Shown piece by piece: positions 63,172 through 64,000 of a DNA stretch of 64,000 bases. This DNA is from Novosphingobium hassiacum (GTDB lineage: Bacteria > Pseudomonadota > Alphaproteobacteria > Sphingomonadales > Sphingomonadaceae): contig NZ_JACICY010000003.1 in assembly GCF_014196055.1 (NCBI RefSeq), forward strand, positions 310,001-374,000, read 5' to 3'. Below the pieces are notes generated by a model. It had not been told where the DNA came from. It did not search any database and saw only the letters and a list, made by a program, of their open reading frames with translations. Both the position numbers and the translations under genes were made by a program. Every line of letters starts with the position of its first letter. The stretch's first letter is position 1.

Positions 63172-63198
63172 AAGGGCCCCCGCTGCAGGGGCCCTTTT
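63172..63198 (+). terminator. intrinsic terminator of the thiolase gene
   Basis: AAGGGCCCC (63172-63180) pairs with GGGGCCCTT (63188-63196) over a seven-base loop, followed by TTTT including the last stem bases. It lies about 30 bases after the thiolase stop. Confidence 0.9.
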
Positions 63199-63245
63199 CG
63201 CGAACTATTTGCAATTGGCAAAAGTCGCTGGCACAGACGCGTAAG

Positions 63246-64000
63246 ATGAACTCGGTGCCGCGTACAATTTTTCGCCCCATTCGCGGCATCGTGCCTCGTT
63301 ACGGCGCGGCAATCCTGCTGGCGGGCTTGGCCACGATCGTCCGGTTTGCGTCGGACAGCATGTTGCCGCCCGGCTTCCCTTTCCTGACGTTCTTCCCGGT
63401 CGTAATCCTGAGCACGTTCATCGCGGGTCGCGGCCCCGGCGTGCTCTGCGCCATACTCAGCGGGCTTTCCGCGTGGTACTGGTTCATTCCGCCGTTCCAC
63501 TCGTTTCACGCCGATCGCCCGGTTCTAACCGCGCTAACCTTTTATGCGTTCGTGGTGGCGGTCGACATCGCACTGATCGACGGGCTTTTGCGCCGCCAGC
63601 AGCAACTCGTCGCAAACCAGCGCCAGCTTTCAGAGATGGCCAACCATCAGACCTTGCTGTTCAAAGAACTGCAGCATCGCGTTGCCAATAACCTCGCCTC
63701 GATTTCGTCGATGCTGCGCCTGCAACGCCGCCGGATCGAACGCGAACCCGGCTCGGCGCTTGCTCTGGTCGATAGCGCCAACGCCCGCATCGAACTGATG
63801 GGCCGCGTCCACCGCCAGCTCTACGATCCCGCCGCACGCCAGACCGCACTCACCGACCAGATCGGCCAGGTCGTTCGGCAGGCGCAGGACGTCGCGGGCG
63901 CAACCCACGTCGCCGTCACGGTCGAGGCTGTCGATGCCCGCATCGCGGTCGACCGGATGATGACGCTGATGCTGCTCGTCACCGAAGTCCTGACCAATTC
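63246..64000 (+). CDS. membrane sensor histidine kinase, DUF4118 plus HisKA_2/HWE-like (3' end cut)
   Basis: About 251 residues visible, open to the window end. The first 115 residues have four membrane helices (GAAILLAGLATIVRFAS; FLTFFPVVILSTFIAG; GVLCAILSGLSAWYWFIPP; LTFYAFVVAVDIALIDGLL), a DUF4118-type (KdpD-like) sensor. A short coiled coil precedes the phospho-accepting His144 in LFKELQHRVANNLASISSML, a HisKA_2 dimerisation box. The frame ends at LLVTEVLTN, the start of the N-box. No close ribosome-binding site is seen (GTAAG upstream). Its response regulator may lie beyond the window. Confidence 0.88.
   Translation, partial: MNSVPRTIFRPIRGIVPRYGAAILLAGLATIVRFASDSMLPPGFPFLTFFPVVILSTFIAGRGPGVLCAILSGLSAWYWFIPPFHSFHADRPVLTALTFYAFVVAVDIALIDGLLRRQQQLVANQRQLSEMANHQTLLFKELQHRVANNLASISSMLRLQRRRIEREPGSALALVDSANARIELMGRVHRQLYDPAARQTALTDQIGQVVRQAQDVAGATHVAVTVEAVDARIAVDRMMTLMLLVTEVLTN

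Noticed and set aside
1..64000. tRNA, rRNA, insertion sequence, integrase or prophage genes
   Set aside because: None was found on reading both strands; the region is coding-dense chromosomal backbone with an exopolysaccharide locus.

Overview
The window is G+C-rich, densely packed DNA from an alphaproteobacterium, almost certainly a member of the Sphingomonadales. The pointers are a complex I (nuo) operon with a split nuoC/nuoD, an RNase E divergent from amidase-PBP1A-prfB, an sdhB-thioesterase-zapE cluster, a LOV-HWE light kinase and an exosortase-A exopolysaccharide locus. A Novosphingobium/Erythrobacter-like genus is plausible, but the genus cannot be fixed from the sequence alone.

Layout. 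(1) 1-10,465, minus strand: nuoA-B-C-D-[SnoaL-like]-E-F-[secreted unknown]-G-H-I-J-K, mostly translationally coupled, with nuoK cut by the window start. Two non-complex-I genes are embedded in it. (2) 10,466-17,411: coniferyl-type aldehyde dehydrogenase, a lone prepilin peptidase, a thiolase, an SH3-domain secreted protein, a D-2-hydroxyacid dehydrogenase and an ammonium channel. (3) 17,436-19,181: three tandem YkgJ-type cysteine-cluster genes, the middle one frameshifted. (4) 19,211-26,752, minus strand: nitronate monooxygenase, lipoprotein-like methyltransferase, prfB, exported peroxiredoxin, PBP1A and N-acetylmuramoyl-L-alanine amidase. (5) 27,377-30,220: rne, behind a 624-base gene-free region and followed by a textbook terminator. 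(6) 30,349-36,707: methyltransferase, amino-acid permease coupled to an exported amidohydrolase, then sdhB, a thioesterase and zapE.

(7) 36,708-58,801 is dominated by an exosortase-A (XrtA) type exopolysaccharide locus. The minus-strand operon runs acyl-CoA ligase, PLP decarboxylase, Wza-like export protein, Wzz-like chain-length protein, tyrosine autokinase, outer-membrane barrel protein, AAA ATPase, polysaccharide deacetylase, FemAB-like transferase, glycosyltransferase, exosortase A-EpsI fusion and asparagine-synthase-like amidotransferase. A CHASE2-EAL c-di-GMP protein and a possible 17-residue peptide gene lie beyond its end. Only 31 bases upstream of the ligase, a plus-strand cluster starts in the opposite direction: a GNAT-like transferase, an acyl carrier protein and two alpha/beta hydrolases. 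The ligase, decarboxylase, ACP, hydrolases and acyltransferases look like a dedicated pathway that makes and transfers an unknown acyl or amino-acyl group to the exported polysaccharide. No PEP-CTERM substrate, initiating sugar transferase or polymerase is visible here.

(8) 57,833-64,000: trxB (its 3' end overlaps the hydrolase gene tail to tail), a tyrosine phosphatase, a CheY-like regulator coupled to a LOV-HWE histidine kinase, a hotdog thioesterase, a second thiolase with terminator, and a DUF4118-type histidine kinase cut by the window end. No tRNA, rRNA, insertion sequence, prophage or CRISPR array was seen.
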